Assembly: GCF_028890115.1 (NCBI RefSeq)
Contig: NZ_JARCJD010000011.1
Coordinates: forward strand, 89,145 to 153,144
Reading direction: 5' to 3'
DNA length: 64,000 bases
From: Phaeobacter sp. QD34_24
GTDB lineage: Bacteria; Pseudomonadota; Alphaproteobacteria; Rhodobacterales; Rhodobacteraceae
This document shows, piece by piece, positions 46,564-56,740 of the stretch (position 1 is its first letter; each line of letters begins with the position of its first letter). The notes beneath the pieces are model-generated. The model did not search any database. It was not told the origin of the DNA and saw only the letters and a list, made by a program, of their open reading frames with translations. The translations under genes and the position numbers were made by a program.

Positions 46564-47432
46564 TCGAGAAAGGCCTTTTCCACCACATATTGCGCTGGTT
46601 TCGAATTGGCGCCTTCTTCAAGGCCCGCGGCTTCGAGCATGTCCTTCAGTTCCAGGTTGAAGGCGAGGTTGCCGCAGATCATGGCGCGGTCGCTCTCGGG
46701 GTTGAGCGGCTCCACGCCCAGATCCTTATAGGCTTCGCCCGAGTTGATGAGGTCGGTGATCCGGCCCATCTTGGCGCTCTCTTCTCGGGTGGTGGTGGGA
46801 TAGTATTTGATCTTCTTCCAGAAGCCGTCGCCGATCAGCTCGTTGAGCAGCTCGTCCTCTTTCAGGCTTTCGATCAATTCCCGACCATAGGTCAGCTCGC
46901 CCGCGGTGCGGCAGGTGTGGGTGATGATGACCTCGTCGTAATCCTCGTAGGTTTGCGGTTCGCGCAGGAGCGAGGCAAAGGGCGCAAAGCCAGTGCCGGT
47001 GGCAAAGAACCAGATCCGCTTGCCGGGCAGCAGCGCATCATGCACCAGCGTTCCCACGGGCTTGGGGCGCAGGATGATCTCGTCACCAACCTTGATGTGC
47101 TGCAGCTTCGAGGTGAGCGGGCCGTCCTGCACCTTGATCGAGTAGAACTCCAGCTCCTCGTCCCAGGAGGGCGAGGCGATGGAATAGGCGCGCAACAGCG
47201 GCTTCTGCTTGCCTGTCTTGGGGTCGGGATCGCCCATCAACCCGATCATCACGAATTCGCCTGAGCGGAACCGCAGTGACGCGGGCCGTGTCACCCGGAA
47301 GGAAAACAGGCGGTCCGTCCAATGTTTCACCTCTGTCACGGTCTGGGCATCGGGCAGGGTCGGGGTCGCCTTTGCGGGCTTGGCGTCGGAAGCAGTGTCG
47401 GTCACGGGGGTCATCTCGTTCATCGGTTTCAC
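46560..47432 (-). CDS. fpr: Ferredoxin--NADP+ reductase
   Basis: 290 residues if started at GTG 47432; ATG codons at 47423 and 47414 are equally possible as no clear ribosome site is seen. FAD-binding RAYSIASP (about 82-89), GPLTSKLQHIKVGD, and NADP-binding FFATGTGFAPF; the terminus VVEKAFLD matches bacterial FPR. It exchanges electrons between NADPH and ferredoxin or flavodoxin. Located just after the sulfate assimilation genes, so it may feed CysI and CysH. Confidence 0.93.
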   Translation of the reverse strand: MKPMNEMTPVTDTASDAKPAKATPTLPDAQTVTEVKHWTDRLFSFRVTRPASLRFRSGEFVMIGLMGDPDPKTGKQKPLLRAYSIASPSWDEELEFYSIKVQDGPLTSKLQHIKVGDEIILRPKPVGTLVHDALLPGKRIWFFATGTGFAPFASLLREPQTYEDYDEVIITHTCRTAGELTYGRELIESLKEDELLNELIGDGFWKKIKYYPTTTREESAKMGRITDLINSGEAYKDLGVEPLNPESDRAMICGNLAFNLELKDMLEAAGLEEGANSKPAQYVVEKAFLD

Positions 47433-47568
47433 TGCCGGTCTGGTAAACCGGCACCCTTGATTAATCTTTGATACAGGTCAGGAAAAGCGTTGATTTTGCA
47501 TGTCGGCCAGCCACGGGACGACAGGCCGCATGTTTTTTCAGCTGACAGAGGGGAGGTGCTGCAGAGGC

Positions 47569-47970
47569 TCAGCGCGCGGCGCGGCCACGCCCCAGGCGGG
47601 CCTGATAGTCATGTGCTTGCCAGTTTGCACGGGCGAGCCACTGTGCCTCGGGCTGGCGGGCGGCGAGATCGTCATCGATTTCCACCTCGTCAAAGCCGCT
47701 GCGCCGCGCCATGGCATATTGGTCTGCCAGAACGTGGCCATAGGCGCGCAGCCGTCCGGCATAGCCCATGTGGCGCAATTGGCGTGCCAGGGTAAAGCCG
47801 CGCCCATCGGCAAAGCTGGGGAAGTGGATGCGGATCATCTCAAAACCCGGAATGCGGTTCGAGAGCAGGGCGAGATCTGCATCCGGGGCAAGATCCAGGG
47901 CGGTCTCGGTTTCAAATCCGGCGGTCCAGTCCTCGGCGCCAAATCCGCTGTCGGTCACGATTACACTCAT
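47569..47970 (-). CDS. DUF934-family protein of the sulfate assimilation operon
   Basis: 133 residues from MSVIVTDSGF. The DUF934 signature FPSFADGRGFTLARQLRHMGYAG (seen in part as FADGRGFT and RQLR) is clear. Members are nearly always encoded with cysI/cysH and are thought to assist sulfite reduction. Its ATG overlaps the cysH stop by four bases. Confidence 0.9.
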   Translation of the reverse strand: MSVIVTDSGFGAEDWTAGFETETALDLAPDADLALLSNRIPGFEMIRIHFPSFADGRGFTLARQLRHMGYAGRLRAYGHVLADQYAMARRSGFDEVEIDDDLAARQPEAQWLARANWQAHDYQARLGRGRAAR

Positions 47971-48728
47971 GTCTCTTTTGCTCCTGTGCGGGTGAGTTTG
48001 CCATCCACGATATGGATGCCGCATTCTTCCTTGTTCTGATCGCGCCAGCGCCCGGCGCGGGGGTCTTCGCCTGCCGCCACTTTCGATGTGCAGGGCGCGC
48101 AGCCGATCGAAGGGTAGCCCTGCGCCACCAGCGGGTGACGCGGCAGGCGGTTTTCCTCCATATAGGCGCGCACGTCTTCGGGCGCCCAATGGGCCAAAGG
48201 GTTCACCTTGATGCGTCCGGTGCCCTCTTCCACCTCGAAGAATTCGAGCGCGGCGCGGCTACCGGCCTGGAACCGCTTGCGCCCGGTAATCCAGCCGTCG
48301 AACCCGGCCAGCGCCTGTTGCAGGGGCACGGTCTTGCGCAGGTGGCAGCAGGCGTCGGTATCGGTGAACCGCAGGGCTCCATAGGGGTCCTTTTCGGCGA
48401 TATCCCTGGCGCGGATGACCTGCACGTTGCGCAGGCCAAGGCGCTCGCTCACCTCCTGCTGGTAGACCAGCGTTTCGGTGAACAGCAGCTCGGTATCCAC
48501 GAACAGAACCGGCGTGGTGGGGTCCAGGATGGCCGCCATATGCAAGAGCACCACGGATTCCGCGCCAAAGCTGGAGACCAGCGCGATCCGCCCGGCATCG
48601 CGCAAGGCGCCCTCCATCACGGCTGTGGCCGAATGGTGCCGGTAACGCGCGTTGAGCGCCTCCACCTTCTGCGCCAGGGCCGCGACCTCTGCAGCCCCGG
48701 CGGGGCTGCTTTGGGCAAGGTTCAGCAT
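47967..48728 (-). CDS. cysH: Phosphoadenylyl/adenylyl-sulfate reductase CysH
   Basis: 253 residues. SSFGAESVVLLHM loop, DACCHLRK and GCAPCTSK provide the two Cys pairs that bind a [4Fe-4S] cluster, so this is the APS-reductase type; the catalytic ECGIH motif is at the C-terminus. It reduces activated sulfate to sulfite. Between cysI and the DUF934 gene. Confidence 0.95.
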   Translation of the reverse strand: MLNLAQSSPAGAAEVAALAQKVEALNARYRHHSATAVMEGALRDAGRIALVSSFGAESVVLLHMAAILDPTTPVLFVDTELLFTETLVYQQEVSERLGLRNVQVIRARDIAEKDPYGALRFTDTDACCHLRKTVPLQQALAGFDGWITGRKRFQAGSRAALEFFEVEEGTGRIKVNPLAHWAPEDVRAYMEENRLPRHPLVAQGYPSIGCAPCTSKVAAGEDPRAGRWRDQNKEECGIHIVDGKLTRTGAKET

Positions 48729-48732
48729 TGGC

Positions 48733-50389
<1,657 letters not shown>

Positions 50390-50397
<8 letters not shown>

Positions 50398-50710
50398 GTG
50401 CGGTGGCCTCCAGCTTGGCTTCCTGCTTGCCATGGGCGTAGTTCGAGGGACCGGTGCGGCGGAAATCCTCGCGGAAATGCACAGGTTCGGGACCGTTCGG
50501 GCCGTCCTTCGCATCGGTGAGGTAGATGCCGACCACGCTCAGGGCGTCGCGCTCGGCCTCCAGGAGGCGCAGCTGCGCTTCGGCCTCGTCGGTGATCAGC
50601 TCGGCCTGCGCCAGATCGCGGCTCCAGGCGCCGTCTGCGGTGAAGTAGATCACATCGCCTTCCAGAAGATCGTTGGCGGTGATGATTTTGGGGCTAAAGG
50701 GGCGCGGCAT
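50390..50710 (-). CDS. DUF2849-family protein
   Basis: 106 residues. ITANDLLEGDVIYF opens the protein, as in the DUF2849 family found between cobA/cysG and cysI in alphaproteobacteria. Role unknown, probably accessory to siroheme sulfite reductase. Overlaps cobA by ATGA (50708-50712 region) and cysI by eight bases. Confidence 0.88.
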
Positions 50711-51540
50711 CAGGCAAGCTCCACTTTCAATGTGTCGGTGAGGTCATTCAGCGCGGCGATGCTTTGGCGCGGCGCCAGGCCAAGGAATGTCAGGGCAGGG
50801 CCATCAAACCCGGCAGCGATCAGATCGCCGGGCAGGCGGTCCAGCGTGGTTTCCAGCACCCGCTGATCGGTGCGCGAGGCGTTCTCGACGATGGTCACCG
50901 GGGTGTCGCGATCGGCGCCATGCATCAGCAGGCGCCCTTGCACGAAGCGCGCCGATTTCTTGCCCATATAGATGGCGGCAACCTCGCCGGGACGGGCAAG
51001 CGCGGCCCAGTCGTGATCGGCAAAGCCGCGCATGTCATGGCCGGTGAGGAAGCGTGCCGAGGAATTGCGTCCTCGCTGGGTCAGGCTTTGGCCGATGGCG
51101 GCGACGGCGGCTGATGCGGCGGTGATCCCCGGCAGGATCTTGTAGCCGATCCCGGCATCATCGCAGGCGGTCAGTTCCTCATCCAAGCGGCCAAAGACGG
51201 TGGGATCACCGGATTTTAGGCGCAGAACCTTCTTGCCTGCCTTGGCGTGGGTCACGATGCGGGCGCAGATCTCCTCCTGCGACATGGAGGGACCGAAGCC
51301 TTCCTTGCCGACATCCTCAAGCGTCACACCGGGGCCCGCAAGGGCGAGGATCTCATCGCTGACGAGGCGGTCAAAGAGGATAACGTCCGCGTGCTGCATC
51401 GCCCGCAGGACCTTCAGGGTCAGCAGATCCGGATCGCCGGGGCCAGAGCCTGCAAAGGCCACTTCGCCCGGGGCGGGGCAGCACATGCCGCCCGCATGCC
51501 GCGTGCTGGCAGGGGGGGTAATCGGGGCAAAGCTGGACAT
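50710..51540 (-). CDS. cobA: Uroporphyrinogen-III C-methyltransferase (siroheme synthesis)
   Basis: 276 residues from MSSFAPITPP. GSGPGDPDLLT, DRLVSDEIL and LKSGDPTVFGR are SUMT signatures. Only the methyltransferase domain is present; the CysG-type dehydrogenase/ferrochelatase part is absent. It makes precorrin-2 for the siroheme of CysI. First gene of the sulfate assimilation operon. Confidence 0.93.
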   Translation of the reverse strand: MSSFAPITPPASTRHAGGMCCPAPGEVAFAGSGPGDPDLLTLKVLRAMQHADVILFDRLVSDEILALAGPGVTLEDVGKEGFGPSMSQEEICARIVTHAKAGKKVLRLKSGDPTVFGRLDEELTACDDAGIGYKILPGITAASAAVAAIGQSLTQRGRNSSARFLTGHDMRGFADHDWAALARPGEVAAIYMGKKSARFVQGRLLMHGADRDTPVTIVENASRTDQRVLETTLDRLPGDLIAAGFDGPALTFLGLAPRQSIAALNDLTDTLKVELA

Positions 51541-51686
51541 ATGGCGCCTCATTCGTGCTGTTTGACTTGACCCTCAATATAGGAAATATTCCCGCATAAC
51601 CGCTATATGCTCGCCCAAATAAGGACGTTTGTTTTGCCCTGGCGCGGGTTCGATAGATCGGGTTTCGATGAGAAAGGAAATACGGA
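51541..51686. promoter_or_regulatory. Divergent promoter region between cobA-cys operon and the Lrp-type regulator
   Basis: 146 bp, markedly AT-rich around 51576-51610, with a near-palindrome GGAAATATTCC at 51582-51592. The position suits control of both transcripts by the adjacent Lrp/AsnC protein; the binding site itself is a guess. Confidence 0.45.
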
Positions 51687-52166
51687 ATGACAGTGCGGAT
51701 TGATGCGACGGATCGGAAAATCCTGGCCGAGCTGCAGCGCGATGCCAGCCAGTCTCTGGATGAAATCGCCAAACAGGTGGGCAGTTCCAAGACCCCGGTC
51801 TGGAATCGTATCCGCAAGCTGCGCGAGGCTGGGGTGATCGGGCGGCAGACGGTGATCCTCGATGCCGAGGCGCTGGGGTTCGAGGCCTGTTTCTTCGTGC
51901 TGATCCGCACCTCGGAACACGAGGCCGAGTGGCAGGCGGCCTTCCTCAAGGCGCTGCAGGACCGCCCCGAAGTACAAGAGGCGCACAGGTTGGCCGGGGA
52001 TATCGATTACATCCTCAAGGTGCGGGTGCAGAACGCGCGGGCCTATGACAAGTTCTATCAGGCGCTGATTTCAGAGGTGCGCGTGCATAATGTCACCGCG
52101 CTTTTGTCGATGGAGGAGATCAAGTCGACAACCCTGCTGCCGTTGGAGAGCGGCGGCAAAGCCTGA
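51687..52166 (+). CDS. Lrp/AsnC-family transcriptional regulator
   Basis: 159 residues. N-terminal winged HTH (TDRKILAELQRDAS...SKTPVWNRIRKLREAGVI) and C-terminal RAM/AsnC ligand domain ending around LLPLES. Divergently placed to the sulfate assimilation operon, which it probably regulates in response to an amino acid such as cysteine (inference). GAAAGGAAA precedes the start. Confidence 0.92.
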   Translation: MTVRIDATDRKILAELQRDASQSLDEIAKQVGSSKTPVWNRIRKLREAGVIGRQTVILDAEALGFEACFFVLIRTSEHEAEWQAAFLKALQDRPEVQEAHRLAGDIDYILKVRVQNARAYDKFYQALISEVRVHNVTALLSMEEIKSTTLLPLESGGKA

Positions 52167-52193
52167 AACCCGCCTCCACCGGTGAAGCCGGTC

Positions 52194-53375
52194 TCAGGTC
52201 TTCACCATCAACCGGGTCAGCCCGTGGAAATGGTAACTGTTGGAGTATTCCGGCGGCTCGGCAAGGTGCAGGTCGGGGCAGCGCTGAAACAGGATCGGCA
52301 GGGCAATCTGCATTTCCAGCCGCGCCAAGGGCGCGCCGACGCAGAAATGGATGCCGCCCCCGAAGGAGGTGTTCAGCGTGGCCGGGCGCGTGGGGTCAAA
52401 GACCTCCGGATCGTCCAGCACCGCCTCGTCCCGGTTTGCGGATCCGAGCAAAAGCGCCACCTGGTCGCCGCGCTGGAAGGTGTGGCCGAAGACTTCGGCC
52501 TCTTCATAGGCATAGCGGGTGAACATGTGTAGCGGCGGATCATAGCGCAGGATCTCCTCCACCAGCCGTTCGATCCCGTCGGGGGGCAGCCAGGCCGGAT
52601 CCCAGCCCTGTTGCAGCATGGTTTTCACACCATTGCCAAGGGCGTGCACCGTGGCCTCGTGCCCGGCATTCAAAAGAAGGATGCAGGTGCCGATCAATTC
52701 GTCCGGCGACAGGCTTTCGCCCTCTTCCTCGGCCTCAATCAGGCGGGTCAGCAGATCGTCCTGCGGATCGCTCCGGCGCTGGTCGATGTAGCCCTTCAGG
52801 TAGTCCGAGAACTCTTGCGCCGCGCGGGCGGCGGCATGTTCGGTCTCCACCCCGCGCCCGGCCTGATACATCGCCACCATACGGTGCGACCAGTCGAGCA
52901 GCTGATCTGCCATCGTTTCCGGCACCCCCAGCAGGCGGCAGATGGTCATGATCGGCACCTGGGTGCAATAGGCGGGCAGCAGGTCAAAGGGCCGGTCCGG
53001 GAAGGCGTCGATCAGATCGTGGCACAGTTGGGTGATGCCCTCTTCCATGTCGGCGATCGCGCGAGAGGTGAAGGCGCGCGTCACCAGCCTGCGCAGCCGG
53101 GTGTGGCGAGGCGGTTCGGCGTCCAGCATGGAATGGGCTTCGGTGTGAAGGAAGGGCGCCAGATGCGCCGGGCCTTCGGTCGCCATTTCCGGCGGGATCT
53201 CGCGGCCAAATCGCCGGTCCCGCAAGAGCATATGCACGGCGGATTTGCGAAAGGCCGCGACCATGCCGTAGTCCTGCCAGTAGTGCAGGGAGCCCGCCGC
53301 CCGCGCCTGAGCGTAAAACGGATAGGGATCCTGCACGAAGGCGGGGTCGGTCGGGGATTGCTGCAGGGTCTTCAT
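52194..53375 (-). CDS. Cytochrome P450
   Basis: 393 residues from MKTLQQSPTD. Heme-binding loop FGGGIHFCVGAPLAR, I-helix LLLNAGHEATVHAL and ExxR-type EEILRYDPP are all intact. It looks like a soluble class I (CYP107/CYP102-like bacterial) enzyme that needs a ferredoxin and reductase; the substrate is unknown. An upstream in-frame ATG at 53429 is possible but would overlap the divergent dctB promoter. Confidence 0.92.
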   Translation of the reverse strand: MKTLQQSPTDPAFVQDPYPFYAQARAAGSLHYWQDYGMVAAFRKSAVHMLLRDRRFGREIPPEMATEGPAHLAPFLHTEAHSMLDAEPPRHTRLRRLVTRAFTSRAIADMEEGITQLCHDLIDAFPDRPFDLLPAYCTQVPIMTICRLLGVPETMADQLLDWSHRMVAMYQAGRGVETEHAAARAAQEFSDYLKGYIDQRRSDPQDDLLTRLIEAEEEGESLSPDELIGTCILLLNAGHEATVHALGNGVKTMLQQGWDPAWLPPDGIERLVEEILRYDPPLHMFTRYAYEEAEVFGHTFQRGDQVALLLGSANRDEAVLDDPEVFDPTRPATLNTSFGGGIHFCVGAPLARLEMQIALPILFQRCPDLHLAEPPEYSNSYHFHGLTRLMVKT

Positions 53376-53458
53376 CACTGTCCGCTCTGTGGTCTTCGGG
53401 GTACGACTTTTGCCTTGGTGGCTGGTCATTGCAAGGCGGCTTTTCTACTGTGCCGGTC

Positions 53459-55216
53459 ATGACGCAAGGCAAAGGGCATCATATCTGGCATCGCTGGCGG
53501 ATTCCGCTGGGGTTTGCCCTGGCCGTGGCCGGGCTGGCCATGGTGGTCTGGTCCTATGGCTACCGCCAGGCGCTGGACTCGCTGGCGGAGCGCAGCCTTG
53601 CGGATCTGGCGCTCGCCTCGGACCGGGTCAGCACCCAGTTGCAGATCTACCAGGAACTGGCGGTGCTGACGGCGGATCATCCGGTGCTGGAGCAGCTGGA
53701 CACTCCGGAAGACCGGCAGCGGGCCGCCAAGCGCCTGCGCGAGGTGGCGGACAAGACGGCGGCGCTGGATGTCTTCTATGCGGATCCGACGGGGCAGGTA
53801 CTGGCCTCTGCCGAGGGGGTCGTGGGGCCTTCGGTTGCGGGCCAGGACTATTTCGAACGGGCCATGCAGGGGGCGCTGGGCACCGGTCAGGCGGTGCTTC
53901 TGCCCGAGGGACGGCGCGCCTATTTCTATGCAGCCCCCAGTTTTGCCCCGGGCGGCGGCGTGCTGGGGGCGCTTGTGGTCGTGGCCGATGTGCAGGATGT
54001 GGAGCAGACCTGGCGCGGCTCGCTTCCGGCGGTGTTTTTCACGAACCTCAGCGGCGAGGTGTTCATCTCCAATCGTCCCGAGTTGTTGTTCTGGCGCCGC
54101 GGGGATGTGCTGCCTGGCGGCACCGGCGATCCGGTCTCCTATCAGGAACGCAGGATCGGTGCCCATGAGATCTGGCAGATCTCGGGCAGTGCCTATCTGC
54201 CGCGCCAGGCGCTGCATCTCGCGGTGGACCTGCCTGTCATCGCCATGGTGGGGGAAATCCTGGTGGATGTGGCCCCGGCCCGGCGGATAGCGGCGCTGCA
54301 GGCGGCGGCGCTGGCGGGGCTATGCCTGGCCTTTGGCACCTTGCTGTTCCTGGCCACCGAGCGCCGCCGCACCCTGGCGCGGGCCAATGCGGTGCTGGAA
54401 AGCCGGGTGGAGGCGCGCACCCAGGCCCTGCAGGTGACCAATAGTCAGCTGCGCCGCGAGGTGCGCGAGCGCCAAGAGGCCGAGGCCGCCTTGAAACGGG
54501 CGCAGGAGGATCTGGTGCAGGCGGGCAAGCTGTCGGCGCTTGGACAGATGTCGGCGGGGATCAGTCACGAGTTGAACCAGCCCCTGATGGCGATCCAGCA
54601 ATATGCCGAAAACGGAGCCGCCTTTCTTGCCCGCCAGAACCCCGAGCGCGCGGGCGACAACCTGAACCGCATTGCCCGCATGGCCGACCGCATGGCGCGG
54701 ATCATCAAGAACCTGCGCGCCTTTGCCCGCAATGAAAGCGAACCGATGGGGCGGGTCGATCTGGCGCAGGTGATCGAGGCCGCCGTGGAATTGACCGCCG
54801 CGCGGCTGGAGGCGGATCACGTCACGCTCGACTGGACGCCGCCTGCCGCCGGTGCGCCCGTCTTTGCCTGGGGCGGAGAGGTGCGGCTCACCCAGGTCTT
54901 TGTGAACCTGATCAACAATGCCGCCGATGCCATGCTGGAACAGCCGGAGCGGGCCATCACCATCACGCTTACGACCGGAGCCCGCCTGCGGGTGCAGGTG
55001 CAGGATATTGGCCCCGGCATCAAGGAGCCGGAGAAGATGTTCGACCCCTTCTATTCGACCAAGGCGGTGGGCAGTGCAGAGGGGCTTGGCCTTGGGCTGT
55101 CGATCTCCTATGGGCTGGTGCAGAGTTTCGGCGGCCATATCCGCGGCAGCAACACGGATGCGGGCGCGGTCTTTACCGTCGAACTGGACCCCTGGAGCGA
55201 GGAAGGTGCCGCATGA
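53459..55216 (+). CDS. dctB: C4-dicarboxylate sensor histidine kinase DctB
   Basis: 585 residues from MTQGKGHHIW. Transmembrane helix about 14-33, periplasmic sensor domain about 34-275 with a PAS/CACHE-like fold (FYADPTGQVLASAEG, GQDYFERAM), second helix about 280-300, coiled coil, H-box ISHELNQPL with His near 370, then N, G1 and G2 boxes. It senses C4-dicarboxylates and phosphorylates DctD. It overlaps dctD by ATGA. Confidence 0.93.
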   Translation: MTQGKGHHIWHRWRIPLGFALAVAGLAMVVWSYGYRQALDSLAERSLADLALASDRVSTQLQIYQELAVLTADHPVLEQLDTPEDRQRAAKRLREVADKTAALDVFYADPTGQVLASAEGVVGPSVAGQDYFERAMQGALGTGQAVLLPEGRRAYFYAAPSFAPGGGVLGALVVVADVQDVEQTWRGSLPAVFFTNLSGEVFISNRPELLFWRRGDVLPGGTGDPVSYQERRIGAHEIWQISGSAYLPRQALHLAVDLPVIAMVGEILVDVAPARRIAALQAAALAGLCLAFGTLLFLATERRRTLARANAVLESRVEARTQALQVTNSQLRREVRERQEAEAALKRAQEDLVQAGKLSALGQMSAGISHELNQPLMAIQQYAENGAAFLARQNPERAGDNLNRIARMADRMARIIKNLRAFARNESEPMGRVDLAQVIEAAVELTAARLEADHVTLDWTPPAAGAPVFAWGGEVRLTQVFVNLINNAADAMLEQPERAITITLTTGARLRVQVQDIGPGIKEPEKMFDPFYSTKAVGSAEGLGLGLSISYGLVQSFGGHIRGSNTDAGAVFTVELDPWSEEGAA

Positions 55217-56442
55217 CCCGGCGGGTGCTGTTTGTGGATGACGATGCCGCCGTGCGCGAGGCGCTGGCGCAGACGCTGGAACTCAATGACCTAGAGGCGG
55301 TGACGGCGGGATCCTTCGTGGCGGCCAAGGATCTGATCCGGCCCGATTTCGATGGGGTGATCCTGTCGGACATGCGGATGCCGGGGCGCGATGGCTTTCA
55401 CCTGCTGAAATACGCCCATGAGGTGGATCCCGAGCTGCCGGTGATCCTGCTGACGGGCGAGGGCGATATTCCGATGGCGGTGCGGGCGATGTCCGAAGGG
55501 GCCTTTGATTTCCTGGAAAAACCCTGCGCCCCCGCGGATCTGATGCCGGTGCTGGAACGTGCCTTGAAGACCCGCGCACTGGTGCTGGAAAACCGCCGCC
55601 TGAAGCAGCAGTTGGAACTGGGGGATCCTGCGGCGCGGATGCTGTTTGGCACCTCGCCCCAGTCCGAAGGCCTGCGTCAGCGGGTGCGTGCGGTGGCCTC
55701 GACCGGGGCCGAGGTGCTGGTCAGCGGCCCGGCCGGCAGCGGCATCTCCAAGGTGGCGGAGGTCATTCACCTGATGTCGCCGCGCGCCCAGGGTGCCTTT
55801 ATCAAACGCCCGGCGGCGGGCATGACGGCTGAAGGCTTTGAGGCGCTCTGCCAGGAGGCGGCAGGGGGCTCGCTGTTCCTGGACGAGGTTTCGGCCCTGC
55901 CCGAAGCGGTGCAATATGCTGTGCTTGAGGGGTTGGAGCAGGGCACGGACACGCGCGTCATCGCGGGCAGCACCAGCGATCTGGCCGATTTGGTGGCGCA
56001 GGGCGCCTTTCACGGCGACCTGTTTTACAAGCTCGACGTCATGCGCGTGCGCATCCCCTCGCTGGCGGAACGGCCCGGCGATATCCCGGTGCTGTTTCGC
56101 CACTATGTCGCCCAGGCCGCCGAACAGGCGGGGATCGAGGCCCCGGAAGTGAGCCAGGATCATCTGGCCATGCTGATGGCGCAGGACTGGCCCGGCAATG
56201 CGCGCTCCTTGATGTCGGCGGCGATGCGGTTTGTGCTGGGCATGCCCGAAGAGGTCTCGGCCGGGGCGGACCTGGGGCTGGCGGAACAGTTGGCGCAGGT
56301 GGAGCGATCCCTGCTGATCGCGGCCCTCGGGCGCCAGAACGGGCGCGCTGCCGCGGCGGCTGAGGCGCTGAAACTGCCGCGCAAGACCTTCTACGACAAG
56401 CTGGCGCGCTATGGCATCCGCCCCGAGGATTACCGGCGCTGA
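55213..56442 (+). CDS. dctD: C4-dicarboxylate response regulator DctD, lacking the GAFTGA loop
   Basis: 409 residues. Receiver domain with phospho-acceptor Asp near 53 (LSDMRMPGRDG), Walker-A-like GPAGSGISK (172-180), Walker-B SLFLDEV (220-226) and a C-terminal Fis-type HTH. Compared with sigma-54 activators, about 20 residues including the GAFTGA RNA-polymerase contact loop are missing and the P-loop GxxGxGKE is degenerate (ISK). It therefore cannot be a standard sigma-54 activator; it probably works with sigma-70 or as a repressor, as known for Rhodobacter capsulatus NtrC. Confidence 0.9.
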   Translation: MTRRVLFVDDDAAVREALAQTLELNDLEAVTAGSFVAAKDLIRPDFDGVILSDMRMPGRDGFHLLKYAHEVDPELPVILLTGEGDIPMAVRAMSEGAFDFLEKPCAPADLMPVLERALKTRALVLENRRLKQQLELGDPAARMLFGTSPQSEGLRQRVRAVASTGAEVLVSGPAGSGISKVAEVIHLMSPRAQGAFIKRPAAGMTAEGFEALCQEAAGGSLFLDEVSALPEAVQYAVLEGLEQGTDTRVIAGSTSDLADLVAQGAFHGDLFYKLDVMRVRIPSLAERPGDIPVLFRHYVAQAAEQAGIEAPEVSQDHLAMLMAQDWPGNARSLMSAAMRFVLGMPEEVSAGADLGLAEQLAQVERSLLIAALGRQNGRAAAAAEALKLPRKTFYDKLARYGIRPEDYRR

Positions 56443-56490
56443 TCCGGGCGATTCCCCTGGTTTGAAATTCACACGCGCGGCCGGAGGGGA

Positions 56491-56543
56491 TTTGTGCGGA
56501 TTTCCGCACAAAGGCCGGTGCCCCTGTGCGGGTTTTCGCACAG
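56491..56543 (+). promoter_or_regulatory. Two phased DctD-type palindromes upstream of dctP
   Basis: Site 1 (56491-56512) has perfect 10-bp arms TTTGTGCGGA/TCCGCACAAA around TT. Site 2 (56524-56543) has CTGTGCGGG/TTCGCACAG around TT. Their centres are 32 bp apart, close to three helical turns. The TGTGCGG core and tandem layout recall the rhizobial DctD activator sites upstream of dctA. They lie about 200-250 bp before the dctP start. Confidence 0.75.
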
Positions 56544-56740
56544 CGTGCAAATGCAGCATGGCTGCCTAATCCGTGGGCGCTTTTTATCTCTATGAAAAAT
56601 TTATGAAAATCTCGAATCGGAGCGAGTTCCGACTCAGCTCTTGAGAGGAGCAGGGCGATTCGTGATCCTTCCGGCGGGGCCTTGGCGCAGGACGCCGAGG
56701 CTGTGGAGATAAATTTGGAATGGAACCTGGGAGGACCACC

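Noticed and set aside
47461..47490. FNR-like site upstream of fpr (TTGATACAGGTCAG)
   Set aside because: The second half-site deviates (GTCAG instead of GTCAA) and spacing to the fpr start is unclear; too weak to list as a site.
56544..56740. Sigma-54 promoter for dctP
   Set aside because: I looked for TGGCAC-N5-TTGC and found only poor matches such as TGGCGC-AGGAC-GCC; the dctD protein also lacks GAFTGA.
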